64,000 bases of DNA from Zoroaster sp. YZ-2022 (taxonomy: Eukaryota > Echinodermata > Asteroidea > Forcipulatida > Zoroasteridae): assembly GCA_029582265.1 (NCBI GenBank), contig CM055819.1, positions 25,434,715 to 25,498,714 on the forward strand, read 5' to 3'. A program made the position numbers and the translations under genes. The notes beneath the pieces were generated by a model, which made no database searches, was not told the origin of the DNA, and saw only the letters and a list, made by a program, of their open reading frames with translations. How positions within the stretch are numbered: position 1 is the stretch's first letter; each line of letters opens with the position of its first letter. Shown here one piece after another: positions 29,706 through 41,590 of the stretch.

Positions 29706-30175
29706 CGGTTTTCTACTACGCTCCTTCATTTTCTGTAAATATTACCAGAAGTCTAGGTACTAGACTACTGATATTACGCATTGCTATAAATTGTATGACT
29801 TATGATGTTATGGAAATAAAGAAACTAAACTAAACTAAATGTATGTATTTTTTGTTTGTTATACATATTTTCCATCTTAGAAATTCCCTTGAAAATGGCG
29901 TGTGGACGAGACAGGTTCAGGTCCAGTGCACAGGGTAGACCATGTACTTTTTGGTGCATTTAAACGTGGGAACATATTTAATACCGTAAGTTTAAAAAAA
30001 ATGTATAGCTTATAGAACATAGTAATGTTATATTGCTGCCATTTTGTTCATACGGATTGTTTGCTAATAGACCAAGTGATGTTTTGCCTCATTCATAATT
30101 CAATTGGAAGTTTTCAAATTCCAAATCGTAGCCATCTCTCACAGGCCGCGCTACTTGAACTGTCATACACGTCTC

Positions 30176-30254
30176 ATGGCGAGCGCTATACGTTTTGGCG
30201 CCCTTTTTACTGCGATGAATTTCGCAAAATCGCGCCCCGGAGATTTGACGCTCG
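30176..30254 (+). CDS. Candidate first coding exon in a CpG-rich patch
   Basis: ATG at 30176 in context CTCATGG opens 26 codons (MASAIRFGALFTAMNFAKSR, then PGDLTL) to a donor CTCG|GTAAGC. The N-terminus is basic and hydrophobic, compatible with a targeting peptide. CpG is dense from about 30147 to 30360, unlike the flanks, as in a promoter or first exon. An alternative frame is also open through the same segment and is preceded by a good acceptor (CCATCTCTCACAG at 30145), so an internal exon is possible too. Not identified. Confidence 0.28.
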
Positions 30255-30822
30255 GTAAGCAGCAATTAAGATGGAGACCTCAGAGCTCCTTATTCTGACT
30301 GTGACTCGCCTCGCTTGCGGTTTAATTTTTTTATTTGGCGCGCTGGTCGTTCGAATTCTAAGAATGAAACAAACACAATAAAATCAGACAATTAAATTAA
30401 CAGTGCTGTTTCACTGAAAAGGCATATAGGCTAAAACCTATATTATGAAATTGAATTTGATAACTGAATTAAGGTTAACAGTTGATTTAAGGTTGAAAGG
30501 ACATAAAGACCGAGGTACCAACTACCATGATTCTCAAACTAGCAAATTGATAATCGAGTTACAAATTCCACCTACTTAGATGAAAGTCGTTGACATACTA
30601 ATTTGGCCTGGGTCTATCAATTAGGGGCCATAGGCCCTGTTTGTTCCCATTTTGTTCAGGATTCCGCCATTTTGTTTTCGTGTCTATAGTAAGTGGAACC
30701 ATGAAGGCACAATCTCCGGCGTAGTGGGTATTGGGGCAGCATCAACTATTTGATTTGTACGTGGGAGGGCGCAACCACACCATCAAATTACCTTGGCCGC
30801 ACGAGTGCTCGGTGGTCTGCAC

Positions 30823-30850
30823 GGGGGGGTGGGGGGAGGGGGGGGGGGGC
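30823..30850 (+). repeat. G-rich tract
   Basis: G7-T-G6-A-G12, a second quadruplex-capable run. Confidence 0.85.
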
Positions 30851-30943
30851 ACTGCCTGGATCCAGAGGGAGAAGGGGGTGGATAGGAAGGGATAATTTCC
30901 CCATTTCTTTATAGACGTACAAGTAAATTTACCGTACGTATTT

Positions 30944-31112
30944 GCAGGCACGTAGCCAGAGTTGGAATTTTTGGGGGGCACATTCCGTGCATGCTCGTGT
31001 GAGCCAGAATTTTTCGCACAATTATTTGTATAGTATAGTTGTGATAATTAGGTTATTAAATTTAAACCAAAATTTTTTGGGGGCACGTGCCCCCTCGTAG
31101 CTACGTGCTTGC
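30944..31112. mobile_element. MITE-like inverted repeat
   Basis: Ends GCAGGCACGTAGCC and GTAGCTACGTGCTTGC, with inner TTTTTGGGGGGCAC and its counterpart. Noncoding. Confidence 0.55.
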
Positions 31113-31590
31113 TATTTGTGTTTGCTCCCTGTTAACCATGTGTCCCCGTGTGTCCACTCCTGGTGTATGCTTTCTCGGGATGCTCTTGTTAAAAAGCCTG
31201 AAAACAAAAGAGAATTTTCTGAAAGGGAAAGTTTCTACGACCGTGCTTCTACCGCCACATACTTACTCTCTCTTAATCAAGATTACACCAAATCAAGATT
31301 ACAGCAAATAGGTTTTGCATACATTTGATTGATTACCATTCTTAAATTTCCAAGACGGTTTAGACAATCTGACTGGATAACACTTAATCTTGTGGGTGTG
31401 TTAACGAATGGTAAAGACATGGCTTATCAAAATCAGAGCAGCGCGATTTTTTTGCATCACGATGACTCATGTTATTTGGAAGTGTTTCGTGCGTCCCCGA
31501 AATGTGAATTTGCCCTTTTCCTTGGCTTTATTCAACAAAAAATACATTTTTTTTACATTTTGAAAACGAAATCGATATGAGCATTTTATG

Positions 31591-31735
31591 AATGGGAATA
31601 AACGTTTGATGCTAGGTCTTTACCGCAGGACAATGACCTGTTTTGTGGCTCGGTTCTTATCCGGCCCGTGACCACGCCAAAAACCGGCCATTAACCTGCG
31701 GTAAAGACCGCCCAACAAACTTTTATTCCCTTAAT
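31591..31735. mobile_element. Short hairpin element
   Basis: Inverted GGTCTTTACCGCAGG / CCTGCGGTAAAGACC within outer GGGAATAAACGTTTG / CAAACTTTTATTCCC. Confidence 0.6.
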
Positions 31736-33161
31736 GCCAATCGTTTTACTTTTAATTAATAATCAGCTAACCTGATTGTAAAAGTACTACCCGTATACTA
31801 ACTTAATGTGAAGCTGGTGAAGATAACAATCACTCCTGAATTTTTTTTTTTTTTTTGAAGTGCTCTCCTTTCAGAGTAAACACGACCAAATATCCAGACG
31901 GCAACTCTAAGCTCTCTAAATGTTTTCTATAAGAATTGTAAATGCCTTTTCACACTTTTGCTTTGAATTAGACTAACTTAAAAAAAAAACCTCCACCTAG
32001 GTTGGTTGCTTAATATATTGATTCAACCAAATAAGCAAACTCATGGAATCAATTTTGCTAACATTGCCAATGTTGTATAATCGTCTTTCCTTTTAGCTGG
32101 TAATAAATGTTTTGAACCGATCATCAGAATGTCTTATTTTAATATATTGATCAAGGTATACTATTGCTGATAGATGCTATTTTTAAAATTTTAATCTGTT
32201 GATTTATGTTTTATTTTCTTGATTTATTTCATAGTCCTAAGTGATATTTCTTATAGGCTATTTATATTAATGTTTGTATTGTCTCTCATGGGTACCTATA
32301 AATAAAATAAATAAATGTAACAATATCAAGATGGTCTCGTATATAGGGCTACCTTTAAAAAGACAATTGTCATTAAAATACATTGTTACCTCGGATACGT
32401 ATTATGGACACATTGTATGTGATTGATAGTATTATTGTAAAATATTTGCGTTGTGTGACAGATATATTTATTGTAAATGCCAAATTTAATAAGCTATATT
32501 TATCGGTTGGTTTGTCTGAAATTATTTGGTCTGCGAAACCAGTACTAAACAAGTACAGAAACGGACCGACTCGCTGCTTTAAGTTTGACTATTACTAAGC
32601 TTATAACTAGACACTATACCAACAAAGCAGACAGTGTATACTTAACAATTAACCGTATGTTTTCCTTCTAAGCATTGACCAGGTGTGGCGGTGTTTTGCT
32701 ACCGTTGTACGGGCCAGATGGATCACATTCAGCCGGTGAGATGTGTGCCGTGTCCTGGGTTTGTACCCCTCCATGATTTACACCTTGTTTGGACACCTTG
32801 TCACAACATTACCGCCGATCTCGCTGATAGATGATTCAGCTACGCCAGGGAACTATTATGAAAAGGTTTATTTGTTTTCCAGTCAGGTCGTTAAGAGACG
32901 TCAATCTGATGAACATGGCAGCTCATTAAAAAAGAGTTCACTTTTTTAGCATTTATTGGAATTCTAAATGGTCTAATCTGTCGAGATTATGTGGCTTTAT
33001 CTTGGGCAGGTTCATAAGCTGCGAGAGGGGGGGTCATGATCACCTAATCACTAGTATTTCTCCACCAACTAAAAATGTGATTCCAAGCTCACAAATGCAT
33101 GCATGTGTTGCATTTAGTGAGTTGTTGTAGTTTGCGAGGATGATCAGCGAGAGGATCTGGT
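31736..33161. other. Intergenic, nothing assigned
   Basis: Repeat fragments of the AAAGGGAAGGTAC family near 32050-32095; otherwise unremarkable. Confidence 0.5.
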
Positions 33162-33450
33162 GATGCCCATATGTCGCCGGCCAGAGGGTCATCTTGGGGA
33201 TGCCCATTTTTCGATGGCCAGAGGGTCATCTTGGGGAAGCCCATTTGTCGCCGGCCAGAGGGTCATCTTGGGGATGCCCATTTGTCGATGGCCAGAGGGT
33301 CATCTTGGGGAAGCCCATTTGTCGCCGGCCAGAGGGTCATCTTGGGGATGACCATTTGTTGATGGCCAGAGGGTCGTCTTGGGATGCCCGTTTGTCGATG
33401 GCCGGAGGGTCATCTTGGGGATATCAATTTGTCGATGGCCAGAGGGTCAT
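33162..33450 (+). repeat. 37-bp minisatellite, about 8 units
   Basis: Unit CCCATTTGTCGATGGCCAGA + GGGTCATCTTGGGGATG. The first six units alternate CGCCGG and CGATGG versions, giving a 74-bp higher-order period; later units diverge. Confidence 0.9.
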
Positions 33451-33541
33451 AACATTTTGAATAACCCATTGCATCTCGCATACAATGGTCGTTTTTAACA
33501 AAATTCATGTGTGCTTCGTTGGTAAAATTTAAACTGAACTG

Positions 33542-33742
33542 TTAAAGAGAAGGTACAACATTGGTAATTACTAGATTATCAAATAACCAATTATTATCTA
33601 AAAACGAATTTATAAAACATATTTACTGTTTTTCGTTATTTTGTAATAAACGTTAGCACCTAGTATAATGACATTTCTTGAAAACTGGAGGGTTGTAATG
33701 AACATACATTACCAAATACCAATGTTGTGCCTTCCTTTTTAA
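33542..33742. mobile_element. Short MITE of the AAAGGGAAGGTACAAC family
   Basis: Ends TTAAAGAGAAGGTACAACAT and CAATGTTGTGCCTTCCTTTT; 201 bp. Confidence 0.7.
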
Positions 33743-33833
33743 GCATTTTTAACAAATTTTATAAAAATGCATCTGGATCCGTGCAGGAATTTCCCTTCTG
33801 CATCATCACTAGGGCCGTTACGTATAGCTACCG

Positions 33834-33862
<29 letters not shown>
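33834..33862. repeat. (TG)n tract
   Basis: Imperfect TG run; a second at 34180-34205. Both are followed by similar CCACAGA-containing sequence. Confidence 0.85.
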
Positions 33863-33864
<2 letters not shown>

Positions 33865-34890
33865 AGTAGGCAGAGCATTCACTCTGTGGACCTGAGAACA
33901 AAAGATGTCCACAGAACGCCGGATAAAAAAACCTTCTGTGGACTTACACACGTCCACAGAAGGATTTTTGACTTTTTAAAAGTAGAATATCTCTGAAATT
34001 AGTGATTTGTCTAGGCAGGTTCTTTGACTTAAATCGAAGGATATTATTAAAAGGGAAAAATAGAACGAAAACCGCTCTCAAAACACTCTTCTGTGTGAAA
34101 TGGGAACGATTTTAAGAATTCCTATCCTTAAGTACAGGAGAACAAAGGAATGTCCACAGAGTGAACGGGCCGCTAAGCTGTGTGTGTGTGTGTGTGTGTG
34201 TGTGTACGGGTATTCGCTACCTTGTGGAGTCCTATAACAAAAGGGAAAGCAAGAACAATGGGTCTCCACAGGGTAATTCTAAAGACCCTCGGGTCTCCAC
34301 AAGGAATTTTGTGTACAAACCCTATGAGGAAAAGTTAAAGTACAGGAACAAAGGAAAGAACAATAGAGGTGTGTGTGTGTGAAAAACAAAGTAAATTTTT
34401 CTGGTCATATTAGTGTTATGTCGGTAAATTTACCAACAACAAATGTTTGCCCCATCCCCAACTCTGGTAACCATGGCTATGAAAAAAAAAGAAAAAAAAC
34501 TGCTGAAGTGCGGGTCTGAGGCGACGACGCGTGCGAAGACCAGAAACCGGAGACTTTTTTTTTGCAGTCCGGCAACTCTAAGATAGGCCTAACTGTTTTC
34601 TCTAAGATGAAAAGCACATCATACGAAATCATTTCTCATGATGATTGATACTTGTACCAACTTAACACCAAGTTAGTTTTTAAATAGGCTTCAGAGGCTA
34701 ATTCGTTCATTCGATAATCATATTGTATAGTGCTAGCGATTAGTGAAATTCAGTACTCGAGTAATCGCACAGCAACTACACGCGAGTACTCGATTAATCG
34801 CGAGTGTATGACCGCGAGTGTATTTTTGTACATCGTTATAAACCTTGATTGTATCATGGAGGTTCTTCCTCCATGATTGTATGCACTACT

Positions 34891-35080
34891 CATAGCCATG
34901 GACGGATCATCATGAGCACAGGCCCTGGGCACAAATTCACCACGGGCCCATACACGCGCATAATACTACTAGTACTATGCTTTTTTTTTTTTTTTTTTGG
35001 AAAACCAAGGGCCCCTATTGGCTCCTGGGCCCGGGGCACGTGCCCAGTTTGCCCGTGCGGTAATCCGTGCATGCTCATAG
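34891..35080. repeat. Degenerate inverted repeat
   Basis: CTCATAGCCATGGACGGAT at left is answered by ATCCGTGCATGCTCATAG at right, with GGGCAC/GTGCCC inside. Confidence 0.45.
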
Positions 35081-35621
35081 CCTATTGATCATTGGTTATT
35101 CCAGACGCAGATCTAATGTCTCGAAAATTAGGGGGTGTCCCCTCCTCCTAATAATACATTAAAATTAGAAATTTTTATATATTTTTAAAAAATTACCAAT
35201 ATTTGAAGCGATATAAACTTTTGATAAATATGTCACCGAAACAACGATCACCATCAACATTGATATTAGACTGAGACATTGAGGTTTGAATAGGTCACCA
35301 AATTAGGACATGGTGAAATACATACTCAATCGAATGTCGTGCGCATGGGCGATGATCATGGGAGGACGGGGACATTCCCTGTGACGGTAAAGGCAATTCT
35401 CCCCTTCTGTAATTATTGAAAACAAATCTACTCAGAAAAAGTAACATTATATTTGTCCTATGTGTTGTTTTATTATACAGACATTCCCGTTAGCCTATTG
35501 TTACAATAAATCTTCTTGTGACCATACCTCGAGAGTGTATGCACGAAACTTAATTGAAACTATCAACATTTTCGCCTATTTGAAACAAATAAATACAATT
35601 AACTCCCTTACATTCAGATAA

Positions 35622-35688
35622 AGCGGTGGTCTAATGGATAAGTCGTTTGGCTTCCGTGCAAGCGATCTGAATTCGAATCCCGCCTGCT
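35622..35688 (+). tRNA. tRNA-Arg-like sequence, unit 1
   Basis: A box GTGGTCTAATGGATAAG and B box ATTCGAATCCC, with TTCCG where an anticodon loop would be, then T8. The A-box half resembles eukaryotic tRNA-Arg, but the anticodon stem pairs poorly. Probably a Pol III-derived repeat. Confidence 0.4.
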
Positions 35689-35760
35689 TTTTTTTCTTTA
35701 TTTTCGTATAAATACAATTGAAACCCTTTATTTAGGTAGCTTTAAGTTAACCTGTCAGAT

Positions 35761-35829
35761 GAAGTGGTGGCCTAATGGATAAGACTGTTGTCTTCCGATT
35801 GAGCGATCCGGGTTCGAATCCCAACTGCA
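35761..35829 (+). tRNA. tRNA-Arg-like sequence, unit 2
   Basis: A box GTGGCCTAATGGATAAG, B box GGTTCGAATCC, then T6. Lies 141 bp after unit 1, with duplicated flanks (AAACCCTTTATTTA and TTAACCTGTCAGA), so this is a tandem duplication. Confidence 0.4.
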
Positions 35830-35909
35830 TTTTTTTCATTTATTGCGTAGCAATGCAATTCAAACCCTTTATTTAAGTAGGTTTAATTTAACCTGTCTGA
35901 TACCAACAT

Positions 35910-36215
35910 GGTCCAGATGGCGCAGCACGTTGGCCGGACCACTGGAAGTGTCAATCGCGGGACTTCCAGAGCTGGGACGCACCGGTTCGAAGCCCTATAA
36001 CAGACATAATTCAGGGACAGGGCAGTTGCGGCAGCAGCAACGGTTTGGGGGCCGCCATGTCTCTCCCCTATTCGATAGTTGGTTACGGTGCGGGAAAGTA
36101 AAGGAGGGACCGGGGGTCTGCCGATTCCCCCAGAAGGGTGCTAAGGTGGTTATCACGCTGGGTTCGCCTAGAAGATTCAACGCTCCCCAATGCCTGGTCA
36201 TTACCTCTGACTAAC
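35910..36215 (+). other. GC-rich island with a tRNA-like start
   Basis: After a third copy of the AAACCCTTTATTTA...TTAACCTGTCTGA flank, the sequence changes to ATGGTCCAGATGGCGCAGCA and reaches ACCGGTTCGAAGCCC, an A/B-box-like pair with wide spacing. About 300 bp of GC-rich sequence follows. An open frame crosses it, but the peptide is not recognisable. Confidence 0.35.
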
Positions 36216-37477
36216 TTTCTGCAAAAAATAGTTTTAAATATAATTTTTTTTAAATTTCAATTTTGTTTTATTATCGGTTTTCCCAGCTTTATGGGTAATG
36301 AAATTCATCTTAAAGAGTATTCAAATGCACCATTGCCAAAATTCAGTGATTTTCCCGATAATATAGGTTTTCCCGGTCAAATTCAAAACTTTTCTGTTCA
36401 TTTTCGGTAAATAAAAACATTCAAATCACGCCGTTTTTACTGATCCAATCAAATTAGTATATATATATATATATATATTTTTTTAATTTGTTTAATTTTG
36501 TTTTATTTTTTATATTGTTGTGTTAAAATTAATTCCAGTCATTATTTCGTTCTTGTCATTCACAAGTCCGTTTATGTTTTAGTTCTATTTCGTTTTTCGG
36601 CATTCATGAATTCAATTATCTCATCCTGAAATTGGATGTTTCGCATCTTTTCGGGATTAAGGCAGTCAGTTTAACAATCATCGATGCGCAGAGGATTTTG
36701 TAGAAGTGTTTTACGTTCCCTTTCGTTTGTGGACAACCAATTTCATCTTAAGAGTATTCAAATGCGCTCTTGGCATAATGAAGTGAATTGTCTGATAATT
36801 ATTGTTGCTGTGAGTTATGAAAGTCACCAAGACCTATCTTTTTCGGAACTTCTTCTTCTGTATCCAATTTCTTTATTGTTATTTCAATATCAAACATTTG
36901 AAAGTATCAAACAAGAATCTGAGTATCCCTACGAGGTCATCTTGCAGTGGTGTAACCAGGATTTTAACAGTGGGGGAAAGGTTATTGGGGGTAAATCGTT
37001 CAGATGTCCAGAAATACCAAAAGGTTGTGAATTTACAGTCGGAGACTATTTTGCCAACAAGTGGGGCTACGCCACTGTCATCTTGCATAACAAATGTGTT
37101 TCCCTTTGCAATATTTTCACGTCATTCTTTCACTTTTTCCCTTAGGTTGTACTTTCTTTCCTTTTTGTTTGTGTTTGTTTGTTTTGTTTATTTGTTTGTT
37201 TTATGTTTTTTTAAAGTTTTTTTTTTGGGGGGGGGTTACCTGCAATTTCTTAGAAAAGGAATCTGTCCTAAAATTTCACACCCAGGCCTGATAAATAAAA
37301 GAAAAAAAATGTGACAAAATAATGAATGCATGCTTGACGAAATTGAATTCTTGATCAGCCGGTTGGGACCGGTTGTGACGAAATTGAATGAACTTAGCGA
37401 CACTTTAGAATGTACTTATATTGGCGATGAGTTGGGTTAAATGAAGATAGAATGCTCAACTTGTGAAGTGGAGTGGA
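36216..37477. other. Intergenic, AT-rich
   Basis: Long open frames at 36684-37314 are low-complexity, T-rich translations with no protein character. A short inverted repeat with GTAACC / GGCTACGCC ends lies at about 36937-37090. Confidence 0.5.
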
Positions 37478-37848
37478 GTGTCGTGGCCGAGCGGTATAGC
37501 TTACCGGACTCAAGTTCTGGTGTTAGCAGCAGAATGTGGGTTCGAATCCCAGCCGTGACACTTGTGTCCTTGAGCAAGACACTTAACCATAATTGCTTCT
37601 CTCCACCCAGGGGTTAAATGGGTACCTGTGAGGGCAGAGTTGGTTGATTAGCCCTATATGCGCTGTAATGGCAGCAATTGAGCTGTATACTCCCCAGGGA
37701 GCTGAGATGGTTTCAGTAATGATTGATGAGCCTTATGAGCCTTATGAGCCTTATGAGCAGGGGTAATGATATAATGCGCCTTGAGCACCACTTAGTTGGT
37801 GGATACGTGCGCTATATAAGTCCACACATTATTATTATTATTATTATT
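37478..37848 (+). mobile_element. Full-length tRNA-derived SINE
   Basis: Head 37478-37561 is tRNA-like of the long-variable-arm (Leu/Ser) type: acceptor GTGTC/GACAC, A box TGGCCGAGCGGT, B box GGTTCGAATCC. The central part contains TGTCCTTGAGCAAGACACTT, a motif shared by conserved-core SINEs of many animals. The 3' end has three GCCTTATGA repeats, the GCGCTATATAAG motif and an (ATT)n tail. A partner LINE presumably supplies retrotransposition; none is in the window. Confidence 0.85.
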
Positions 37849-38221
37849 TGAATGTATCTTTTTGCTGATTGAATAATGATGGAGCATTCATTTTCAAATC
37901 AAATTGAATGAGTCGGGTATTGAATTGAATGAAACATGTTTGAAATTCGTCGGGAAAACCTACACTAACCCTTGACGGAATTTTTCGTTCAATATCTCAA
38001 GAAAAATAGCAATTCAATAATTCATCTATTTTGTACCGTCAAATCGGCCCCAAACACGGACGGTACATCTTCAAAGAATTATTGTACGAAAGCCGCTAAC
38101 TTCATGTGAAGTTTAGTAAAAGTATCAATCATTCTGAAAAATTAGTTTGTCTGTAGTGCTGTCATTTAAGACAAAAATACAATTATGAATGTTTTTAATA
38201 TTTTTCTCATGACTTAGACTT

Positions 38222-38345
38222 GAGCTGAGCTGAAATTTACACAGGTCGTTTAACATATATCTTGATTCAAAGAGAGTAAACATGCTAAAAGAAACAGTTT
38301 TGCCAACACTATCAATGTTGTATCTTCCTTTCTTTGAAGGAATAA
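38222..38345 (-). repeat. Partial AAAGGGAAGGTAC-family repeat
   Basis: Reverse-strand matches TATATCTTGATTCAAAGAGA and CAGTTTTGCCAACACTATCA to the same family. Confidence 0.65.
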
Positions 38346-39051
38346 GGAATACCAAACACGATTACAGCATGATGATTTGCGAATTTAGCCCACAATATGT
38401 AAATACAATGAAAATGGACAGATCTTGTCACTTCTGACACTTTAACTTTCTATTATCAGCTATTATGGTTTCATTACTTGATGTATTTTTGATGGTGCTC
38501 CGGGGAATTGATGTCGAGACCAGAGGGAGATGTTTCATGAAGCTTCACTAGATACGCATCGACGATCGAAACAAGAAACCCAACCCGTCTGAGAAGCAAG
38601 ATGTCATCTGTGATGGCCGTTTTTCACCTCAATATTGCATTCATAAATCTAGTTTGACTTGTTGCGCTTATGGGAAGCTAAATGCAATCGTTTTATATTA
38701 TGGGCTACATGACAGAACAAAGGTTTGTAATTCGGGCGGCTTGTGACGGCGCTTAAACATTCCCACACGTAAACAAAAACAAGAAATACGAGTAAATAAG
38801 AAAAATACGAACGATTGTTGGGGGAGGCGAGGGGGAGGGATAAAATAAACTTTGAACACAGAGAGCTTTTAACTTCATATCATTGACACAGCTTCAGGAG
38901 ATCGTACACGTTAAAGGCGACCTTCAAACTGTCGGCGCACCAATTGGACAAGTCCTGTTTTTTTTTCTCCAAAATGGATAGGCCTATAGACATACAGATC
39001 TTCTGTGAGTGTACTACAAAATACAGTTGCGTAAATCCGTGTCGAAAAGTG

Positions 39052-39098
39052 GGGTGGGGTGGGTGGTGGTGGTGGTGGGGGGGGGGAGGGGGGGGGGA
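39052..39098 (+). repeat. G-rich tract, G-quadruplex candidate
   Basis: GGGG-T-GGGG-T-GGG, then repeated GGT, then long G runs. Confidence 0.85.
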
Positions 39099-39526
39099 TA
39101 TTGAAATTGTGTGTATAATGTACAACGAAGTACTGCAGCCCACAACCAATCAGAAAGAATCTCATGGCTATAACAAAGATAACACCCAAATGAACAAACA
39201 AATAAATAAAAAATTAAAAAAATCAAATTCCCCCCTTTTTTCACGAACTATTCGTTTATTGTTATTATGTTTTACCGCATAAACATTCTGGGGATGATCC
39301 TATGAACCATCCCCATGGGCCAAAAGGTGGCGATGTATGCCCCACCCCCGGGATTTACGCCCGTGACAAAATAAAAGGGTTTATATTATTCATACCATTT
39401 AAAAATGGTACGAATGTCTAAATCCTTGGCACTACCCAGTTATTGACAGGAAAGTGTCAAATTATATGACACCTCGACAGATCAAGAAACAACATCACAT
39501 CGTGTCAAATCTCAGGACAAGTAAGC

Positions 39527-39870
39527 CAGGGGACAGGCCGGTCGTGCCACCGGCCTGACGGGGGTGATTCAATCGGGCACTCCAGGTCACAGACACCGTG
39601 TACAGGGTACATTTCATGTCTGGCTTCGGGCGCTTAGGAAATCAACCGGTTATTGGGCCTTACTTATCAAGGCCCATGCCCATCGGAGCACCTATGCTGT
39701 AGGTCCCCCATCTTTGGTGCGTCTCGACCCGGGGACCAGGCAGCCGTTGGACAGGTGTCTGCTCATACACAGACCGATGAGAGAACCGGTTCCCTAGGAG
39801 AACTGACAAATACCGACGTCGTGGCTTGGGGGGAAAAGACGAAGAACCAGGCTGAGCCTTTGCGGTGACT
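39527..39870. other. GC-rich island, no recognisable gene
   Basis: About 340 bp of GC- and CpG-rich sequence in AT-rich surroundings. Open frames cross it, but no peptide looks like a known family. Confidence 0.4.
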
Positions 39871-40071
39871 TAGGTGTGAAATATTTCATTTATTCACTGA
39901 AGAGCAGCATGCACTTTCGAGGTCGGGCATCTTGAGAGGAAGGGTCAAGGTCCGGGTAGCTTTTGAACTCAAGTAGATGAAACAGGGCTACCTTACAATC
40001 AGTTATCTATAGGCCTATGATTTGGTTACCGGTTTAGCCGTACACAGGCCTAATTATGAAGGCATAGGCCT

Positions 40072-40235
40072 ATGCATGTAAACTTTACACTGAAACATCT
40101 AACAAGAAGCATACCAATTTGGCGATCCAACTCGCCAAAATGTAAAGCCCCCAAATATGAGGCCCAGAAGAAGCTGAGGTTCATTGAAAATCCGTACGCA
40201 TTCAAGTGGGAACTCATCCAATATAAACACCACCG
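40072..40235 (+). CDS. Candidate exon or small protein, unknown
   Basis: A frame open from ATG 40072 for 54 codons reads through KAPKYEAQKKLRFIENPYAF and KWELIQYKHH to CCACCG|GTGAGT. It can end at this strong donor, or, if unspliced, one codon later at TGA 40237-40239. The peptide has high-quality composition: aromatic, charged, no low complexity. No convincing upstream acceptor was found, so it may be a first exon or a short complete ORF. Family not recognised. Confidence 0.35.
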
Positions 40236-41433
40236 GTGAGTTTAAAACACCCAGTTTGTTCTTTTGCCTAATCCTAGATTCGTCACCGTTTTCCCGATCG
40301 GCTTCTTACCGAATTCTCCTCCATGCCAACAAACTATAAGTAGACCTAGAGTGATAGCTTGAATCGACTTTACCCGGTCCGGATCCCCACATATAAACCT
40401 GTCCACTTAAAAGGAAGGTACAAAATTACGTGACACAACATGCTCTTATGAGTATACTCTCCTTGCATCAAGATATACATCATACAAACATGTTATTTAC
40501 ATCGTGTCGTTCACGAGAAAATAGTGATGTGTGGTACTCTTTCCAAAAATTAAATTGGAAATTATTTAACTTCAGACAAAAACTTCAGCACTTAGAACAA
40601 TTATTTCTTAGGAATTGTTTCACTGATTAAGTTTTACATTAAAATCGACCATTGGATGACGACACACTTCCATTGTTTTGTAATTTTTGTAGGATAACAA
40701 CACGTACACAATAGTTAAAATTGTCATGACGCATAATTACCTTCATATTAAACTTCCGCGCTCCATGGCCGACCTTTAAATGGACTCATGACATTTTTAA
40801 AGAACTATATGTTTTAATTCAGAATGCTTTCCGAATAAACCAAATACTGATCGGGAAAGTAGTTTAACTCAATTTTTGTTGGGTCAGTCAACCTGAAAAC
40901 CTTTGCTCCACACACTGGCATAATGATGTTTTTTTTGGTAAAACCAGTCGCACGGGGGCGCTGTATAGCTTTGCAGAGCATGCAGTGCAGATAATTGTCA
41001 AATTATGTAATAGGCCTACTTGGTGTTAATAGAAACAGGAGACAGGTTTGGGCGAACAATTCCAAGTACATCTCAAGTATTTATTGCAAAACTGCACACC
41101 GGATACCATGATTCTTAAATTTCATGGACACTTTTGAGTTTGCAATTGGGGTATTTTTATGACATTTTAGTACGGTACCAATACAAATTCAACTTTCACT
41201 ACAACATTTCCAAATATTTATAATATTTGCGGTGACTTTTTGGTTTCAATTCCGGAATGATTCTTTGAAGTTAATCCTGCATGGTTAGTTGGTAGGTGCC
41301 TGATAGGCACTTGAAAATTCACAGACGGTCGGACATATTGCCTAAAACAATATAATGTTATTTCCCATCAAAATGATTATGTAGGCCTGTTAGTATTATC
41401 ATAAGTCGGCGACATTATTAAAATTCAGACATG

Positions 41434-41590
41434 TGTGACTCGGACTCGAGTCCGACTCGAATCACTTTTTTGTTGACTTGGACTCGGAGTCGAGTCACCA
41501 TGTACAATGAGTTAGACTCGGACTTGACTCTTCGGACTCGGACTAGTGACTCGGACTTGATGTTTATGACTCGGACTCGACGGCAAAATG
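41434..41590. repeat. ACTCGG-rich degenerate array
   Basis: Many ACTCGGACT/AGTCGAGTC words on both strands (for example GACTCGGACTCGAGTCCGAC). Related GAGTAC/ACTCGA-rich patches occur at 24288-24346, 34745-34822 and 58250-58375. Confidence 0.7.

Noticed and set aside
35843..36214. 123-codon plus-strand frame in the GC-rich island
   Set aside because: Begins inside a repeated flank and has no protein character; better explained as a Pol III-derived repeat.
36684..37314. 153- and 165-codon plus-strand frames
   Set aside because: T-rich low-complexity translation (Phe/Leu/Val runs), no motif, no splice logic.
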